Shown: positions 9,001-17,309 of the stretch, in pieces
Layout: each line of letters opens with the position of its first letter
Numbering within the stretch: the first letter of the stretch is position 1
Source: Runella sp. CRIBMP
Lineage (GTDB): Bacteria > Bacteroidota > Bacteroidia > Cytophagales > Spirosomataceae
Length of the DNA stretch: 64,000 nt
NCBI RefSeq assembly: GCF_009905605.1
Contig: NZ_JAAAKZ010000001.1
Location: forward strand, 558,001-622,000
Direction of reading: 5' to 3'
Made by a program: the position numbers and the translations under genes
Notes under the pieces: model-generated
The model's input: the letters and a program-made list of their open reading frames with translations, nothing else
Told to the model about the DNA's origin: nothing
The model's database searches: none

Positions 9001-9501
9001 ATGTTAAAAGTAACCATCAACGAACGACAAACCTTTGACATTGATTCTAATAAAGGGCAAACAACCCTAAACGGTCAGCCTTTTCAGTGGGACTTGGTGG
9101 CGTTGGACAACGGACGTTTTCATATTTTGCAAAACGGTCGTTCGTACAATGCCGAAGTTATTGAAGCTGATTATGCCGAAAAAAGTTTTAAGGTCAAAAT
9201 CAACCAAAGCACTTACACCGTAGCCGCCAAAGACCGTTTTGATTTATTGTTGGAGCAAATGGGCATGACTGGCGCCGCAAAAAATAAAGTCAATAACCTC
9301 AAAGCACCCATGCCGGGGTTGATTTGGGACATCAAAGTGCAGGTGGGCGATGTGGTCAAAGCGGGCGATGTGGTCCTTGTATTGGTGGCCATGAAAATGG
9401 AAAATGCCCTCAAATCACCAGGAGAAGGAGTCGTAAAAAGTATTAAAATAAACAAAGGAGATACGGTGGATAAAAACCAAATCTTGATTGAATTTGAATA
9501 A
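9001..9501 (+). CDS. Biotin carboxyl carrier protein (biotinyl domain)
   Basis: 166 residues. The C-terminal 70 form a biotinyl/lipoyl domain with attachment motif VAMKMEN, biotinylated at K132, preceded by APMPGLI. The N-terminal 95 residues are a less conserved extension. These stand-alone proteins serve acyl-CoA carboxylases (acetyl-, propionyl- or methylmalonyl-type) as the mobile biotin carrier between the carboxylase and transferase active sites. No carboxylase subunit is in the window, so the partner must be elsewhere. The upstream TACCTTTC is a one-mismatch -7 box. Confidence 0.9.
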   Translation: MLKVTINERQTFDIDSNKGQTTLNGQPFQWDLVALDNGRFHILQNGRSYNAEVIEADYAEKSFKVKINQSTYTVAAKDRFDLLLEQMGMTGAAKNKVNNLKAPMPGLIWDIKVQVGDVVKAGDVVLVLVAMKMENALKSPGEGVVKSIKINKGDTVDKNQILIEFE

Positions 9502-9568
9502 ATAATGAGTTCATTGACCAACGTTATGAACTTAAGTTGCACAATACAAACTAACTAATATATCAACC

Positions 9569-10291
9569 ATGTCTCAACCTAAATATAAACGTATTCTTCT
9601 CAAACTCAGCGGTGAAGCACTCAGCGGTGCTGACAAAAAGCAGGTGATTGATTTTGACATTCTCCAGCAGTTTGCCAAAGAAGTAAAAACAATCGTTGAT
9701 GCTGGCGTACAAGTGGCAGTGGTCATTGGAGGAGGTAATATATTTCGCGGAGCCTCGGTTGAAAAATCAGGCATTGACCGGGTACAGGGTGACCACATGG
9801 GAATGCTCGCTACGGTCATCAATAGCATGGCGATTCAGAGTTCACTGGAAAAATTTGGCATGGTAACTCGCTTGCTTTCAGCCATTAAGATGGAGCAGGT
9901 AGCCGAGCCAATGATTCGTCGCCGGGCGGTGCGCCACTTAGAAAAAGGCCGTATCGTGATTTTTGGCGCGGGCACGGGTAATCCCTATTTTACGACCGAC
10001 TCAGCAGGTGCGCTCCGGGCCATTGAAATCAACGCCGATGCCGTTTTGAAAGGAACACGCGTGGACGGAATCTACACCGCCGACCCCGAAAAAGACCCCA
10101 ACGCAACGCGTTATGAGAAAATTTCGTACGATGAAGCATTGGCTAAAAACCTTAAAATCATGGATTTGACGGCCTTTGCGTTGTGCAAAGAAAACAATTT
10201 GCCAATCATCGTTTTTGATATGAACAAACCAGGCAATCTACTGCGCCTCATCAATGGCGAATCGGTGGGGACGTTGGTAACGAACGAATAA
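9569..10291 (+). CDS. pyrH: UMP kinase
   Basis: 240 residues, full length for bacterial UMP kinase, a homohexameric amino-acid-kinase-fold enzyme that phosphorylates UMP to UDP for RNA, DNA and cell-wall nucleotide-sugar synthesis. Recognised by [12 protein letters not shown] at the N-terminus, the glycine-rich [10 protein letters not shown] loop, [13 protein letters not shown], and the nucleotide-binding [17 protein letters not shown] segment. It lies directly upstream of frr, a widely conserved arrangement, with a 78-base gap. Confidence 0.97.
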   Translation: MSQPKYKRILLKLSGEALSGADKKQVIDFDILQQFAKEVKTIVDAGVQVAVVIGGGNIFRGASVEKSGIDRVQGDHMGMLATVINSMAIQSSLEKFGMVTRLLSAIKMEQVAEPMIRRRAVRHLEKGRIVIFGAGTGNPYFTTDSAGALRAIEINADAVLKGTRVDGIYTADPEKDPNATRYEKISYDEALAKNLKIMDLTAFALCKENNLPIIVFDMNKPGNLLRLINGESVGTLVTNE

Positions 10292-10369
10292 GAAGCTTTA
10301 ATTTTACCAAACTAATCAGGGATAGCCCCTATATCTCACAGTTAACGAATAAAAATTAAAACAGTAACA

Positions 10370-10930
10370 ATGGAAGAAGTCGAATTTTATCTCGAAGACG
10401 CCAAAGATACGATGGACCGGGCAATCAAGCACTTGACCATCGAGTTAGCAAAAATCCGTGCGGGAAAAGCCTCGCCGTCGATGTTGGACGGAATTCAGGT
10501 GGAATATTACGGAGTAATGTCGCCGCTCAACAACGTAGCTTCCATCACAACCCCTGATGCGCGTACGATTACCATAAAGCCGTTTGAGAAAAAACTGATT
10601 GGGGAAATAGAAAAAGCCATTCGGAACAGCAACGTTGGATTAGCTCCCAACAACGACGGTGAAAACATTCGCCTCAGTATTCCGATGCTGACCGAAGAGC
10701 GTCGCCGCGATTTGGTAAAACGTGTAAAACAAGAAATCGAAACCGCAAAGGTGAATATCCGGAACATCCGTCAAAGCACCAACGGCGATATTCGTAAACT
10801 GACCAAAGAAGGTGTTTCGGAAGATGAAGTAAAAATTGGTGAAGAGCGTGTTCAGAAACTAACCGACGGTTTTATTTCAAAAGTAGACCAAATCTTTGCC
10901 GCTAAAGAGCAGGATATTATGTCGGTATAA
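10370..10930 (+). CDS. frr: Ribosome recycling factor
   Basis: 186 residues, normal size. RRF works with EF-G to split post-termination ribosomes. The long N-terminal helix (ELAKIRAGKASPSMLDGI), the small beta domain with VEYYG and PLNNVASI, and the C-terminal LTEERRRDLVKRVKQE helix are all present. It follows pyrH, with which it is probably co-transcribed. A long inverted repeat separates it from the convergent rhodanese gene. Confidence 0.97.
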   Translation: MEEVEFYLEDAKDTMDRAIKHLTIELAKIRAGKASPSMLDGIQVEYYGVMSPLNNVASITTPDARTITIKPFEKKLIGEIEKAIRNSNVGLAPNNDGENIRLSIPMLTEERRRDLVKRVKQEIETAKVNIRNIRQSTNGDIRKLTKEGVSEDEVKIGEERVQKLTDGFISKVDQIFAAKEQDIMSV

Positions 10931-10943
10931 GCCTTGAATTTGA

Positions 10944-11000
10944 GTATCAAGTAATTGGTATTGAGTGAATGCCTAGGTCTCAATACCAACTACTTGATAC
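10944..11000. repeat. 22-bp inverted repeat between convergent frr and rhodanese genes
   Basis: Arms 10944-10965 and 10979-11000 match at 21 of 22 positions with a 13-base loop. There is no T-run after either arm, so it is not a textbook intrinsic terminator, although it may stop or stabilise both convergent transcripts. Confidence 0.75.
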
Positions 11001-11020
11001 GCTATACTTAAATTTCCAAA

Positions 11021-11317
11021 CTAGTCCAATTCGCGGTAGGCCAACATGCCGCCAATGACGTTGCGAACGTTGGTAAAACCTTGGCTTTGCATAAACCGTT
11101 GGGCGGTTTCGCTGCGTTTGCCTGAGCGGCAGTGTACCAAAATTTCTTCGTCTTTGAGGTCTTCAATTTCGTGGATTCGGTGAGGAAGCTCGCCCAGTGG
11201 GATAAGCTGCCCTCCGATGTTGTCATCTTCGTATTCGTAATCTTCACGTACGTCGATGAGGTTGATTTTCTCGCCGCTTTCAATGCGTTTTTTTAATTCT
11301 TCTACGGTAATATCCAT
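11021..11317 (-). CDS. Single-domain rhodanese-like protein
   Basis: 98 residues forming one rhodanese domain, with the catalytic cysteine C63 in the loop VHCRSGKRS and the upstream IDVRE strand. Such proteins carry persulfide sulfur in the cytoplasm, for example in thiosulfate detoxification or sulfur relay. No signal peptide. It stands alone, convergent with frr; the next gene upstream on the same strand ends 90 bases away from nothing related, so its specific role cannot be inferred. Confidence 0.9.
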   Translation of the reverse strand: MDITVEELKKRIESGEKINLIDVREDYEYEDDNIGGQLIPLGELPHRIHEIEDLKDEEILVHCRSGKRSETAQRFMQSQGFTNVRNVIGGMLAYRELD

Positions 11318-11408
11318 TGTGGTAGCTTGATTTTAAGTAAAATAGATAAAGAGGAACGGAATTGAAAGGCCAAATATGGTAAAAATGTTACTCAATACGT
11401 ACGCGGTG

Positions 11409-13358
11409 TTAGCGTTGTAACAAAATTTTCTTCACAACGGTTTTCTCGTCGTTGGATAATCTCACCAAATAAAGTCCATTGGGCAGTTCTGATAAATCCA
11501 TGGTTTTGTTGGCAGACTGCACGGTTTGCTGCCTTACCAAAGCGCCCGTGAGATGGTAGATTTCAATGCGCTGAATTTCATCAGATTTCCATTGAATCAG
11601 TCCGTTGGAGGGATTAGGGTACACCTCCCATTCGGTTACTTTTTCGGGCTCTATAGAGGTGATTGGAGGCAGAGCCTTGCCGCCCATGACCGGCCGAACC
11701 TGTAAACTACCTTGAAAATACGCCAAATTTGGGTCATTTTTGAACGAAGGATAAGGTGCCCATTCCTGCCCTAAATTGACAAAAATTTGGTCTTCATGTT
11801 GCGTATTTCGGTCCAAACCTACGGCGATGCCATCTGTGCCGATTTGAAGCCAGCCCACATAAAACGTGTCGCGAACTGCCACGCCATAATCAAACGGAAA
11901 CTCAATAAAACCGTTTCGAGCCTTGGCGTACTCTACCCGAAAGGCTTTTTGCTGAAGCACCGTGCCAGGGCGCCCGTCTTTGTTGCTCCATACCTGAACG
12001 GTGATGGATTGCCCCGTCAAATCCTTCAAGATCGGGACAATGTTCATTCTTACGGCCGATACCACATCGGGTTTGTTTAAAAAGTACCTTACGGCTGTTC
12101 TGCCCAGCGTCCGATTCATGTACACGGCAAATTCGGCGGTGCCATCGTCGTAGGCGTAATAATCATCGAGAACGGTTTTGCCCGAAATACTGTCATTGCG
12201 ACGTAAATCAATGCCTGGAATGGAAGGATTTCGGTCGTCGGTGGTTAGAATTTGGAAGCGATTGACGAGTGAAAGGCGTTGGGTAACGTTGGTGTCAACG
12301 CGGATAGCTTGAGGCTTAACACTTTTATTTTGGGCACTGAACTGATCAATAAATACAGAATTGTCTCGGAGAATTGTTTGAAACGTTCGCCCACTCAGTT
12401 CGTCTTTTAAGGTGTATGAAAAGGCCGTCGAGTTAAAAATATTGTGAAGATTGTTGATGCGGGTGAACACCGAATCGGCAGTTTCGGCTCCAGCATTAGC
12501 CAAATACTGCTTGAGCGGCATGGCCGAATATCGTTTCAGAAAAGAACTGACGGGCAGGCTGACGGATACATCCTGAATGTATCTGTTTAAACGCCGGCCT
12601 TTGTCGAGGTATACATAATCAACGTGCCACGAATCAAATGGCCCCGATTGACGCGCAAATGCCTGAAAGCGGAATTGAAAATTTGCGTGAAAATAAGCGC
12701 TGTTTCGAATAGCCAACTGCACGTAGTTAAAGTTAGGATTAGGTACTCCGCCGGCTTGTTTCCAGATGGTTTGCCAAACTCCCTTATCATTTAAAAGCTG
12801 AACTCGTAAAGAATCATCAGCATCGGGAAATTCCCCCAAACCGCGCAATTCCCAATAGAAACTGAGATAAATAGAATCAGCAACGGTAAGGCCCGTCAGA
12901 TTGATGGGCTGGGAAGTGAGGGTGTCGCTGTTGCCCTGCGCGTTTTGGTTGACCAAATTATACGGTTGACCAGCGGCATTGGCCCCGTCAAATGTAACTA
13001 CATTGACCGTGGGGTGGTTGAGTGTATTTGTGTTATTGACGTAGGTTCCGCCGCCAGCAATCCATAAAGCAGGGGAGGGAGCGCTACCGTTGGTCAATGA
13101 AAAATCATCAAAAAAAGGCAATGAAACTGCCTGAGTACGGGCGTTTTTGGCAGTGGAAGGAGCCTGTGTTGGAGCAATCGGAAACCCAATGAGTTGGGCA
13201 TGAGCGGTACAGCTCAAAAGCGTAAGTAACAAAATACAACGCAGCCTTTTTGCACAAAAGGCTGCGTTAGGCGTATTCGTTAAGAAATATCCGATAACGG
13301 AAGTCCTGTTTTTGGTAAGGGTTAATTTTTTATTTCTTGCTCCGCTAAAATTATTCAT
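11409..13358 (-). CDS. Large secreted protein with C-terminal T9SS type A sorting domain
   Basis: About 649 residues from the ATG at 13358. An unusually long n-region (about 30 residues) precedes a hydrophobic signal (ILLLTLLSCTAHAQ). The body contains beta-rich segments without a recognised enzyme domain. The last 75 residues form a T9SS sorting domain: VYPNPSNG, a central MDLSELPNGLYLVRL, and a terminal KILLQR, predicting export across the outer membrane and possible cell-surface anchoring. The frame opens at 13394, but 13358 gives an eight-base ATGAATAA overlap with the PASTA gene stop, a typical coupled start. The cargo function is unknown. Confidence 0.85.
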   Translation of the reverse strand: MNNFSGARNKKLTLTKNRTSVIGYFLTNTPNAAFCAKRLRCILLLTLLSCTAHAQLIGFPIAPTQAPSTAKNARTQAVSLPFFDDFSLTNGSAPSPALWIAGGGTYVNNTNTLNHPTVNVVTFDGANAAGQPYNLVNQNAQGNSDTLTSQPINLTGLTVADSIYLSFYWELRGLGEFPDADDSLRVQLLNDKGVWQTIWKQAGGVPNPNFNYVQLAIRNSAYFHANFQFRFQAFARQSGPFDSWHVDYVYLDKGRRLNRYIQDVSVSLPVSSFLKRYSAMPLKQYLANAGAETADSVFTRINNLHNIFNSTAFSYTLKDELSGRTFQTILRDNSVFIDQFSAQNKSVKPQAIRVDTNVTQRLSLVNRFQILTTDDRNPSIPGIDLRRNDSISGKTVLDDYYAYDDGTAEFAVYMNRTLGRTAVRYFLNKPDVVSAVRMNIVPILKDLTGQSITVQVWSNKDGRPGTVLQQKAFRVEYAKARNGFIEFPFDYGVAVRDTFYVGWLQIGTDGIAVGLDRNTQHEDQIFVNLGQEWAPYPSFKNDPNLAYFQGSLQVRPVMGGKALPPITSIEPEKVTEWEVYPNPSNGLIQWKSDEIQRIEIYHLTGALVRQQTVQSANKTMDLSELPNGLYLVRLSNDEKTVVKKILLQR

Positions 13359-14142
13359 TCTGTTGTTCAGGTTGCGTATCAGGCTGTCCGCCAACTACCC
13401 ATAAGTCAATCACCTCGCCTACATGGATTTTATTTCCTGCCCCTGCTTCTGGATTTTGTCGAATGACCGTTCCTGGTGCTTTGGTAGGGTCTTCTACGGG
13501 CATAACAAGTCCACGTTTGAGGCTGGAGGCTTTTAGGACAAAGTCAGCTTCTTCGAGTGTTTTACCTACAACGTCTGGAACATCAAATTCAGTATTTCCG
13601 ATGCCATCTCCGACTTCCAAAACAATGATGGAACCCTGCGGAATGAGCGTGCCCGGTGTGATGCGTTTTCCGTTGAACAATTGGGCCATCACCGAGTTTT
13701 GGGCTGGGTCAGGAACATATTTTATTTCGCCTAAGCGCAATCCCAACCGTCCTAACTCTGCTTTGGCACTGTTTAAGGTACGGTCTTCCAATTGAGGCAT
13801 TTTGACGTTTGGTGCGGTTAGGGCCGTGATGTAAACGTATATTTTGCGGTCTTCCTTGACGCGTAAACCCGACTTGGGGTTTTGGCGAATCACCGTCAAA
13901 GGTTTTTGACCCACAACAAACGTACAATCAACTACTTCGTAGCGTAGATTACGCTCTTCGAGGTAATCTTCCAATTGTTGCGTACTCATGCCCGTTAGGT
14001 CTGGTACCGTAATACTTTGTCCGTGATTGGTTGTAAATGGTAAATACAAAAAGAAGAACCCCAAAAATAGTGCCACAACAAGCGCTACGACAAGACTGAT
14101 ATGAACAAAAAGATCGGTACGCGAATTTGTGCTGATTTTCAT
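13351..14142 (-). CDS. Membrane-anchored PASTA-domain protein
   Basis: 263 residues: a short cytoplasmic N-terminus, one transmembrane segment around residues 14-36 (ISLVVALVVALFLGFFF), and three PASTA repeats covering most of the rest, each with the VPDLTGM / LEEADFVL pattern and a closing RQNP-type turn. PASTA domains bind peptidoglycan fragments or beta-lactams and usually sit on PknB kinases or penicillin-binding proteins; here there is no catalytic domain. Its end overlaps the start of the T9SS protein gene by eight bases, so the two are probably translated together. Confidence 0.9.
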   Translation of the reverse strand: MKISTNSRTDLFVHISLVVALVVALFLGFFFLYLPFTTNHGQSITVPDLTGMSTQQLEDYLEERNLRYEVVDCTFVVGQKPLTVIRQNPKSGLRVKEDRKIYVYITALTAPNVKMPQLEDRTLNSAKAELGRLGLRLGEIKYVPDPAQNSVMAQLFNGKRITPGTLIPQGSIIVLEVGDGIGNTEFDVPDVVGKTLEEADFVLKASSLKRGLVMPVEDPTKAPGTVIRQNPEAGAGNKIHVGEVIDLWVVGGQPDTQPEQQNE

Positions 14143-14467
14143 ACAAAAATTATGGATTGAATGGGCCGAATGAACGGCAAATTTTTGAAGGAACTCATCC
14201 TTCCAATCACCTCTTGATAGTCATGCTATGAGTTTACTGCAAAGAAAATCTAAATTTCTGAATTGGCGGTAAAATACGCTCGAATTTGTATGGAGATAGG
14301 GTTGTGCTATCTTTTGAACAACAGAAGGTTAGTAAATGACGCGCCTGACTCGCCACCAATCAAACCGGCCGATTGCCATTCATGTAAAATGTTGGTTAAA
14401 TATGAATTGGATGTAGAATTTTTGTTGTCAATCCCCTCAAACTGATTAAAATAAACCGTCAAAGGCC
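14143..14467. other. 325-base divergent intergenic region
   Basis: Separates the divergent PASTA and permease genes. It holds one good promoter candidate (14285-14316, plus strand). A 60-codon open frame at 14263-14445 overlaps this promoter and has no recognisable features, so it is not called as a gene. Confidence 0.5.
14285..14316 (+). promoter_or_regulatory. Candidate promoter of the MacB-like permease gene
   Basis: TTTG at 14285-14288, 19-base spacer, then TATCTTTTG at 14308-14316, close to the Bacteroidota TTTG-N19-TAnnTTTG pattern. It would give a leader of about 145 bases before the start at 14468. Confidence 0.45.
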
Positions 14468-15715
14468 ATGAAGTTTTTCCGTCAAACGTTTGAAAGTCTG
14501 CGTTTTGCTTGGCAGGCATTGCGCTCCAATCTTTTGCGTACCACCTTATCGTTGCTGGGGGTAACGGTCGGAATTTTTGCCATCATTGGCGTTTTTACCA
14601 TCGTTGATTCACTGGAGCGGAGTATTCGCCAAAGTTTGGCAACCATCGGTACCGACGTAGTGTATGTGCAGAAATGGCCGTGGAATTTCGGAGGGGAGTT
14701 TCAGTGGTGGAAGTATTTTCAGTGGCCAGAAACTTCTTACAGTGATTACAAATTTTTGGCCGAACGAATGGAAGGGGCAGAGGCGGTAGTGGCGATGGGA
14801 TTTAAAGGCGGATTGACGGCCAAAAACGGCAATAATAGCATGGATGCGTTGATTCAGGGGATGACTTATGACTTCAACAAAGTCTCTGATGTAGAAATTG
14901 AAAAGGGCCGGTATTTTACACCGCAAGAAATAGACGCTGGACGGAGCGTTGCCATTATAGGGGCCGAAATTGCCGAAACACTATTTCCCAATGATCCCGA
15001 ACCCATCGGAAAAAGCTTTAAAATTAAAGGATTGAACTATTCCGTTATCGGTGTTCAAAAGAAAAAAGGAAAAGGGCTGTTTGATATTGCGGGAAATCCC
15101 GACACCAAAGTTTTGTTGCCGTTTTTAACGTTTGCAAAATCATTCCAAAACCGCATCAGTAGTTCTGTATCCATCGTGGTCAAAGGCAAACCCGAAGACG
15201 AAGGATTGGTAGAGCTAGAGGCCGAAATTGTAGGATTGCTACGTACTAAGCGCGGCTTGAAACCTTCCCAGACTACCAACTTCTCCATCAATCGCCCAGA
15301 GGCCGCCACAAAGGCAGTTTCAAGTTTGTTTGGGGTGATTACGCTGGTAGGCTGGGTGATTGGTAGCTTTTCTATTTTAGTGGGAGGGTTCGGGATTGCC
15401 AACATTATGTTTGTGTCAGTCAAAGAACGCACCAACCTCATCGGCATCCAAAAATCGTTAGGCGCCAAAAATTACTTCATTTTATTTCAATTTCTGTTTG
15501 AAGCCATTTTCCTGAGCCTCATCGGCGGGCTGGTTGGAATTGGACTGGTTTACGTAATGTCTTTTATCCAATTGGGCACTTTGGAGATTGTTCTTTCGCC
15601 CAAAAACATCTTTCTCGGACTGAGTGTTTCAAGTATAATCGGTGTTTTGGCGGGCATCGTGCCCGCCTTCGGAGCCGCCCGTATGGACCCTGTTGAGGCG
15701 ATTCGAGCCAAGTAA
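14468..15715 (+). CDS. ABC transporter permease, MacB/FtsX type
   Basis: 415 residues. A first transmembrane helix lies near residues 22-45, followed by a periplasmic MacB-type core (about 50-270), then three more helices (about 280-305, 335-360, 375-405) forming the FtsX domain. The C-terminal PVEAIRAK is a family hallmark. MacB-like systems are mechanotransmission ABC transporters, using a cytoplasmic ATPase to drive a periplasmic partner or export substrates. No ATPase or adaptor gene is adjacent, so its partner is elsewhere. Substrate unknown. Confidence 0.92.
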   Translation: MKFFRQTFESLRFAWQALRSNLLRTTLSLLGVTVGIFAIIGVFTIVDSLERSIRQSLATIGTDVVYVQKWPWNFGGEFQWWKYFQWPETSYSDYKFLAERMEGAEAVVAMGFKGGLTAKNGNNSMDALIQGMTYDFNKVSDVEIEKGRYFTPQEIDAGRSVAIIGAEIAETLFPNDPEPIGKSFKIKGLNYSVIGVQKKKGKGLFDIAGNPDTKVLLPFLTFAKSFQNRISSSVSIVVKGKPEDEGLVELEAEIVGLLRTKRGLKPSQTTNFSINRPEAATKAVSSLFGVITLVGWVIGSFSILVGGFGIANIMFVSVKERTNLIGIQKSLGAKNYFILFQFLFEAIFLSLIGGLVGIGLVYVMSFIQLGTLEIVLSPKNIFLGLSVSSIIGVLAGIVPAFGAARMDPVEAIRAK

Positions 15716-15777
15716 ACTGTTTTTTATTCCGCCATTTTTTTGGGAAGTTTGCAGAACTCATCTGGCTTTAACTTCCC

Positions 15778-16224
15778 ATGAATTACTTTTTTCTATTGTT
15801 GGCTTTTTTGATTGGCGTAACCAATACGTTTCAATCTGGGGTTAATTCACAACTGCGTCTTGCTACCCAAAACCCCATTTTATCTTCCATTCTTTCGTTT
15901 GCCACAGGTTTATGTGTTTTGTTGGTTTGCTACATGCTTTTCAACAAAGATTCTATTCCAAGCTTTGAAACTTTCAGAAGTATCAGCTGGTGGAAATGGC
16001 TAGGAGGGGTGTTTGGGGCATTCTACGTTCTGACCGTTATTTTGATAGTGAAAGAAATCGGGCCCGCCAATCTGCTGTGTCTTATCATAGCAGGACAGCT
16101 AGTGGCGGGGGTGTTGATTGACCATTTTGGGTGGGTGGGTTTTGCCGTTCATCCCATGAATATTTGGCGAATATTTGGTATTGGGCTGATTATCGTGGGG
16201 GGCGTTTTGGTACTTAAAAACTAA
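15778..16224 (+). CDS. YdcZ/DUF606-type DMT membrane protein
   Basis: 148 residues with five hydrophobic helices covering nearly the whole length, a half-size member of the drug/metabolite transporter superfamily (DUF606, YdcZ-like). The N-terminal LIGVTNTFQSGVNSQL and the C-terminal RIFGIGLIIVGGVLVLKN fit the family. Half-size members act as dimers. It follows the permease gene by 62 bases on the same strand. Transport substrate unknown. Confidence 0.8.
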   Translation: MNYFFLLLAFLIGVTNTFQSGVNSQLRLATQNPILSSILSFATGLCVLLVCYMLFNKDSIPSFETFRSISWWKWLGGVFGAFYVLTVILIVKEIGPANLLCLIIAGQLVAGVLIDHFGWVGFAVHPMNIWRIFGIGLIIVGGVLVLKN

Positions 16225-16309
16225 CGACCAACAGTACGGTGCAGGAGAATTATGAGGAGTAACCCTGAAGATTTTTACGAAATAAATTGATATTAAAACC
16301 TCTATCCAA

Positions 16310-17239
16310 ATGAAAATCAGGTCTTTGGTCTTTTTAATGCTTTTTCCTTTTGTAGCAATTGCTCAAAAAGAAGCTTATCTTTTTTCGTATTTTATAAAAA
16401 ATGGGGAAGACGGACTTCACTTTGCTTACAGCACCGATGGCCTCACGTGGCAGGCCTTAAAAGGCGGAAAGTCTTTTTTACAGCCCCTAATCGGGAAAGA
16501 TAAACTCATGCGCGACCCGTGTATTTATCAAGATAAAAACGGTACTTTTCATATGGTTTGGACGAGCGGTTGGTGGGATAAAATCGTGGGTTATGCGTCG
16601 TCTAAAGACTTGGTGAACTGGTCAGAACAAAAAGCCATTTCGGTCATGGAGCATGAACCCACCGCCAAAAATAGTTGGGCTCCTGAGATTGCGTACGATA
16701 AAAAAACAAAGTTATTCCTGATTTTTTGGGCGACTACTATTCCAGGACGGCATACCGATGTAGCAGATTCTGAGAAAGAAAAAGGATTAAACCACCGTAT
16801 GTATTACGTCACCACGCCCGACTTTAAAACTTTCAGCGAAACAAAAATGTATTTCAACCCTGAGTTTAGTGTGATTGATGCCACGATTTTTGAAAAAGGG
16901 AAAGATTACTACATGTTTTTGAAAAACGAAAACCCGAAGCCTGCCGAGAAAAATATTCGTATCACAAAGGCCAACAGCGCGCTAGGGCCTTTTCCTACGC
17001 AGGTTTCGGCGCCCATTACGGGTGATTACTGGGCCGAAGGCCCAACGGCCATCGAAGTGGGAGAATACGTGTATGTGTACTTCGACAAATACACCCAACA
17101 TAAATATGGGGCGGTGCGCTCAAAAGACCTGAAAACGTGGGAAGATGTATCTGACCAAGTGAAATTCCCCGAAGGAATACGCCACGGAACGGCATTTAAG
17201 GTGTTATCTTCTTTATTGGAATCGTTGAAAAAGCTGTAA
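16310..17239 (+). CDS. Secreted GH43-like glycoside hydrolase
   Basis: 309 residues with a signal peptide ending about FVAIAQ. The five-bladed beta-propeller of glycoside hydrolase family 43 is suggested by three matching acidic positions: D69 in MRDPCIY (general base), D190 in VIDATIF (pKa modulator) and E243 in AEGPTAIE (general acid), plus the WAPE motif at 123-126. GH43 enzymes remove arabinose or xylose from plant polysaccharides, which fits the CE15-like esterase 9 kb upstream. No sorting domain, so periplasmic or lipid-independent secretion is likely. Exact specificity is not predictable. Confidence 0.85.
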   Translation: MKIRSLVFLMLFPFVAIAQKEAYLFSYFIKNGEDGLHFAYSTDGLTWQALKGGKSFLQPLIGKDKLMRDPCIYQDKNGTFHMVWTSGWWDKIVGYASSKDLVNWSEQKAISVMEHEPTAKNSWAPEIAYDKKTKLFLIFWATTIPGRHTDVADSEKEKGLNHRMYYVTTPDFKTFSETKMYFNPEFSVIDATIFEKGKDYYMFLKNENPKPAEKNIRITKANSALGPFPTQVSAPITGDYWAEGPTAIEVGEYVYVYFDKYTQHKYGAVRSKDLKTWEDVSDQVKFPEGIRHGTAFKVLSSLLESLKKL

Positions 17240-17243
17240 AAAA

Positions 17244-17301
17244 GTGTCGGTTGTGAGCAACCGACACCAGCAGTGAGGCCGGTTGTGAGCAACCGGCCTC
17301 A
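17244..17301. repeat. Two adjacent hairpins sharing the core GGTTGTGAGCAACC
   Basis: Hairpin A: 10-bp arms 17244-17253 and 17258-17267. Hairpin B: 12-bp arms 17274-17285 and 17290-17301. Both have the identical four-base loop TGAG and the same inner core. They sit between the convergent GH43-like gene and serS and may end both transcripts, although no T-run follows. Confidence 0.8.
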
Positions 17302-17309
17302 TCCCCAAT

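Noticed and set aside
14263-14445. Small plus-strand ORF of 60 codons between the PASTA and permease genes
   Set aside because: Overlaps a good promoter, has no recognisable domain or signal, and its codons look like chance.
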